Shown here: piece after piece, positions 7,084-8,554 of the stretch
Numbering within the stretch: position 1 is the stretch's first letter
Layout: the number at the start of each line of letters is the position of its first letter
Source of the DNA: Pseudomonadota bacterium
Lineage (GTDB): Bacteria > Pseudomonadota > Alphaproteobacteria > UBA8366 > GCA-2717185
DNA: 8,554 nt
Assembly: GCA_027619655.1 (NCBI GenBank)
Contig: JAQCHR010000129.1
Span: 1-8,554, forward strand
Direction of reading: 5' to 3'
Notes under the pieces: model-generated
What the model was told of the DNA's origin: nothing
Databases searched by the model: none
What the model saw: the letters and a program-made list of their open reading frames with translations, nothing else
Program-made: the position numbers and the translations under genes

Positions 7084-7112
7084 TCGCCTGGCGTTGGTCG
7101 CGGCGATTTTTT
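7084..7112 (+). terminator. Intrinsic terminator after paralogue A
   Basis: TCGCC (7084-7088) pairs with GGCGA (7102-7106); after a 2-nt bulge (TG) GCG (7091-7093) pairs with CGC (7099-7101), leaving loop TTGGT. Six T residues follow at once (7107-7112). This is a GC-rich stem plus U-tract 19 nt after the stop of A, and it should separate A from the B-C unit. No folding energy was computed. Confidence 0.65.
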
Positions 7113-7117
7113 CAGCG

Positions 7118-7146
7118 TTGCCTTGTGTATTATAAGTACCTAAAAT
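7118..7146 (+). promoter_or_regulatory. Candidate promoter of the B-C pair
   Basis: TTGCCT (7118-7123) and TAAAAT (7141-7146) are spaced by exactly 17 nt; the -10 matches TATAAT at 5 of 6 and the -35 matches TTGACA at 4 of 6. Transcription would start near 7153, leaving a leader of about 30 nt. The element AAAATTGTA overlaps the -10 and could be a control site. It sits just after the terminator of A, as expected for a separate unit. Confidence 0.5.
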
Positions 7147-7169
7147 TGTAGTATATTTAATAAATCTCG

Positions 7170-7177
7170 AAAGGGGG
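7170..7177 (+). promoter_or_regulatory. Ribosome binding site deciding the TTG start of paralogue B
   Basis: AAAGGGGG ends 5 nt before the TTG at 7183. No ATG or GTG lies nearby in frame, and the protein encoded from this TTG starts in register with paralogues A and C, so this purine-rich site decides the start. Confidence 0.6.
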
Positions 7178-7182
7178 CCGGT

Positions 7183-7752
7183 TTGTATACGCCTCTTGAA
7201 TCAATGTTTGAAACGTCTGGTTTTGACGAGCAGGCCCGTTCCCGGTTTTCGATGGATGTTTTTTTCGCGCGTGAAAACGGTGATTCGGCGCTTCGGCATT
7301 TGTACCGGCACTGGGAAGCGCTGCCAAAAGGCCGGCATGGGTTGCCGACGGCTGCAATGTGCGACCCCAAACAAACGCTGGCCGGCGACGTCGCAAAATG
7401 GATTGCCTGGAGTGATACAACCAGGGAGGATCCGACCCAGTTTATTATATGGGAGCATCCGGAATGCCGTATTCCAGGACTGGGAGCGGAATTGTCCGGC
7501 AAACTGCTCAATGATATTCCTGAAGCGCAATTGCATGTCAGCGCCTGCGCCATCGAGTATCTGTACTGCAAACATGAGCGCATACCCATGTATCACGAAA
7601 TCGATCAGATTCTGTGCGGGTACCGGCGGCATTATACACACCTCCTGGTGCCTCTGGCGGATGAGGACGGAAGCGTTTCGAGACTATTCTATGCTGTCCG
7701 TGTGCTGAGTGAGCCGGTGCGGGCAGACAGTCTGGCAGGTGGTGTTATCTGA
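7183..7752 (+). CDS. PAS_5-like single-domain protein, paralogue B (TTG start)
   Basis: The 189-aa soluble protein is paralogous to its two neighbours. The TTG start is supported by AAAGGGGG just upstream and by alignment: MYTPLESMFETSGFDEQAR matches the other two starts position by position, with Gly13, Asp15, Gln17 and Arg19 common to all three. One extra residue falls before HW (43-44). The middle holds W-x-DTTREDPTQF and the C-terminal half EYLYCKHERIPMYHEIDQ and RRHYTHLLVPLADEDGSV, ending YAVRVLS plus a tail of 13 residues that A and C lack. The overall pattern resembles stand-alone alphaproteobacterial PAS_5 domains, so ligand sensing or signal relay is likely but unproven. Several cysteines (60, 88-130 region) have no obvious metal-binding spacing. 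Its stop overlaps the ATG of C by one base (TGATG), so the two are probably made together. Confidence 0.75.
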   Translation: MYTPLESMFETSGFDEQARSRFSMDVFFARENGDSALRHLYRHWEALPKGRHGLPTAAMCDPKQTLAGDVAKWIAWSDTTREDPTQFIIWEHPECRIPGLGAELSGKLLNDIPEAQLHVSACAIEYLYCKHERIPMYHEIDQILCGYRRHYTHLLVPLADEDGSVSRLFYAVRVLSEPVRADSLAGGVI

Positions 7753-8285
7753 TGTACGGCGTCCTGAAGCGGCTTGTTGAATCGGAAGGGCAGGATCAGC
7801 AGGAAAGGCTGATGCTGTCCATCGACAAGATGTTGCCGCGTGAACAGAACAACGCCATTGGCCAGTTGTTTGACTACTGGCGGTACAAGTCGTTGCCAGA
7901 TGGGCTGCCGCGTGTAAACGATTTTGACTATAAATCGTCATTGCCGGCAAGCACGCTGCGAAACGTTAGCTGGGCAGATGTGACGGCAGAGGACCCGTTC
8001 AATTTTGTAATGCATGAACATGTCAAGCTGACGGCGTTCAAGGATGCATCAAACCATCGGTTGCGGGATCTGCCGAGCCGCATGCACTATCGGGCCTGCG
8101 CCAGCGAATATCTGCTCAGCATCAGGATGCGGCAGCCGATTTTACACGATATCGATCAATCGGTCGGGAGCATCAGCCGAAACTACCTGCGGTTGATGCT
8201 TCCGGTTGCCGATGAAACCGGACGCGTAGTCAAACTCGTCTATGCTGTCCGCATCGTCAGCGGTGCGACGTCATCCAGTTCCTGA
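7752..8285 (+). CDS. PAS_5-like single-domain protein, paralogue C
   Basis: The 177-aa soluble protein is the third copy of the paralogue set. The ATG overlaps the TGA of B, with AGGTGG (7737-7742) as ribosome binding site 9 nt upstream. Residues 1-43 align gaplessly with A (GQDQQER at 13-19, DYW at 41-43). LPRVNDFDYKSSLP follows, the same W-x-D-x-T-x-EDP-x-x-F pattern, DLPSRMH, then LHDIDQ where A and B have YHEIDQ, and the final strands YLRLMLPVADETGRV and YAVRIVS. The C-terminal tail is a short Ser-rich run (SSSS). No output domain is attached. Coupling to B suggests a heteromer or a fixed dosage of the pair; this is inference. The last 46 nt overlap a minus-strand reading frame running in from the right edge. 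Confidence 0.75.
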   Translation: MYGVLKRLVESEGQDQQERLMLSIDKMLPREQNNAIGQLFDYWRYKSLPDGLPRVNDFDYKSSLPASTLRNVSWADVTAEDPFNFVMHEHVKLTAFKDASNHRLRDLPSRMHYRACASEYLLSIRMRQPILHDIDQSVGSISRNYLRLMLPVADETGRVVKLVYAVRIVSGATSSSS

Positions 8286-8554
8286 GCCATGTCGGCGTAA
8301 ATCTGGTTCATCATTTCGCCGCGGTGCATCCAGTATATATCCATGTCTTGGTTGCCATCGCGGCCGGGATACATGCCAGTAAGCAATTGGCGGCGATTCA
8401 ATAGCCCCTGCCTGTGATGGCCATATTGGCGGCGGTTCGGCGTGGCCGCAATAAAACCGATGTAATAGTCGATCAAGAAGTGACGCAACGCCAGAATTCG
8501 CGATGTGCGGCTTAGAGCGTGATGACATTTATTTGATTCGGGGGATTCCCTCTG
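8240..8554 (-). CDS. Unrecognised protein, 3' part only (runs off the window)
   Basis: The minus strand is open from the window edge to a TAG at 8242-8240, at least 104 codons, convergent with paralogue C and overlapping it by 46 nt. The stretch from about 8500 leftwards reads like genuine protein: aromatic-rich LRHFLIDYYIGFIAATPNRR, then QLLTGMYPGRDGNQDMDIYWMH and MMNQIYADMAQELDDV, with mixed codon use and no low-complexity bias. The part nearer the edge (8505-8554) is less protein-like and coincides with a repeat-like sequence. The real start may therefore lie outside the window, or the frame may be a truncated remnant; the TTG at 8488-8486 has no ribosome binding site. I do not recognise the family and propose no function. 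Confidence 0.4.
   Translation of the reverse strand, partial: QRESPESNKCHHALSRTSRILALRHFLIDYYIGFIAATPNRRQYGHHRQGLLNRRQLLTGMYPGRDGNQDMDIYWMHRGEMMNQIYADMAQELDDVAPLTMRTA
8512..8554. repeat. Possible arm of an alphaproteobacterial dispersed palindromic repeat
   Basis: TTAGAGCGTGATGA (8512-8525) followed by TTTGATTC (8532-8539) resembles, from memory, a short intergenic element scattered in many alphaproteobacterial genomes, with the form TAGAGCGTGATGA...TTTGATTC and an inverted second arm ending in CATCACGCTCTA. The expected second arm would lie beyond the right edge, so the palindrome cannot be confirmed here, and no second copy is seen in the window. Confidence 0.35.

Noticed and set aside
1..8528. 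Shared GATGACAT at the left edge (1-8) and at 8521-8528 as flanking direct repeats
   Set aside because: Eight bases are short enough to match by chance over 8.5 kb, neighbouring bases differ, and the housekeeping genes between them do not look like a mobile segment.
6098..8554. Mobile element, prophage, CRISPR array or tRNA in the accessory-looking half
   Set aside because: No transposase or integrase frame, no paired terminal inverted repeats, no regular spaced repeats and no cloverleaf-like sequence was found; the paralogues themselves are coding duplications.

Overview
The window reads as chromosomal DNA of an alphaproteobacterium, most likely of the Rhodospirillales or a close relative. 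I base this on the protein sequences of FabI, the 17 kDa-antigen-like lipoprotein and TlyA, on the gene order lipoprotein - J-protein - fabI - aroC, and on high-GC coding DNA (about 60% in a 60-base line counted by hand inside aroC). No database search was possible, so the placement is by recognition only.

Positions 1-5315 hold a compact plus-strand housekeeping block: a glycine-zipper outer-membrane lipoprotein, a CbpA/DnaJ-type co-chaperone, enoyl-ACP reductase (fabI), chorismate synthase (aroC) and a long-form signal peptide peptidase (sppA). fabI, aroC and sppA are tightly packed (21-nt gap, then a 10-nt overlap) and probably form one transcription unit, with a candidate promoter in the 94-nt gap before fabI. 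A minus-strand tlyA (rRNA 2'-O-methyltransferase) faces sppA, and their stop codons overlap. The tlyA start is a TTG beside an A6 run and may be affected by a frameshift.

From about 6160 the character changes. An AT-rich intergenic stretch (25-27% GC in two hand-counted lines) leads into three tandem plus-strand paralogues of 180, 189 and 177 aa (called A, B and C here). They look like stand-alone single-domain proteins of the alphaproteobacterial PAS_5 type. A is followed by a good intrinsic terminator. B and C have their own candidate promoter and are joined by a TGATG stop/start overlap. All three share an N-terminal G-x-D-x-Q-x-R motif and a C-terminal H-[E/D]-I-D-Q motif, and none has a visible output domain. 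An 11-nt motif, ATTGTARTMTA, recurs upstream of A and B. This paralogue cluster is the least explained and most interesting part of the window.

The last 270 bases contain a minus-strand reading frame open to the window edge (partial, unrecognised) and, at the edge, what looks like one arm of an alphaproteobacterial dispersed repeat (TTAGAGCGTGATGA...TTTGATTC). I see no rRNA, tRNA, CRISPR array, transposase or phage gene.
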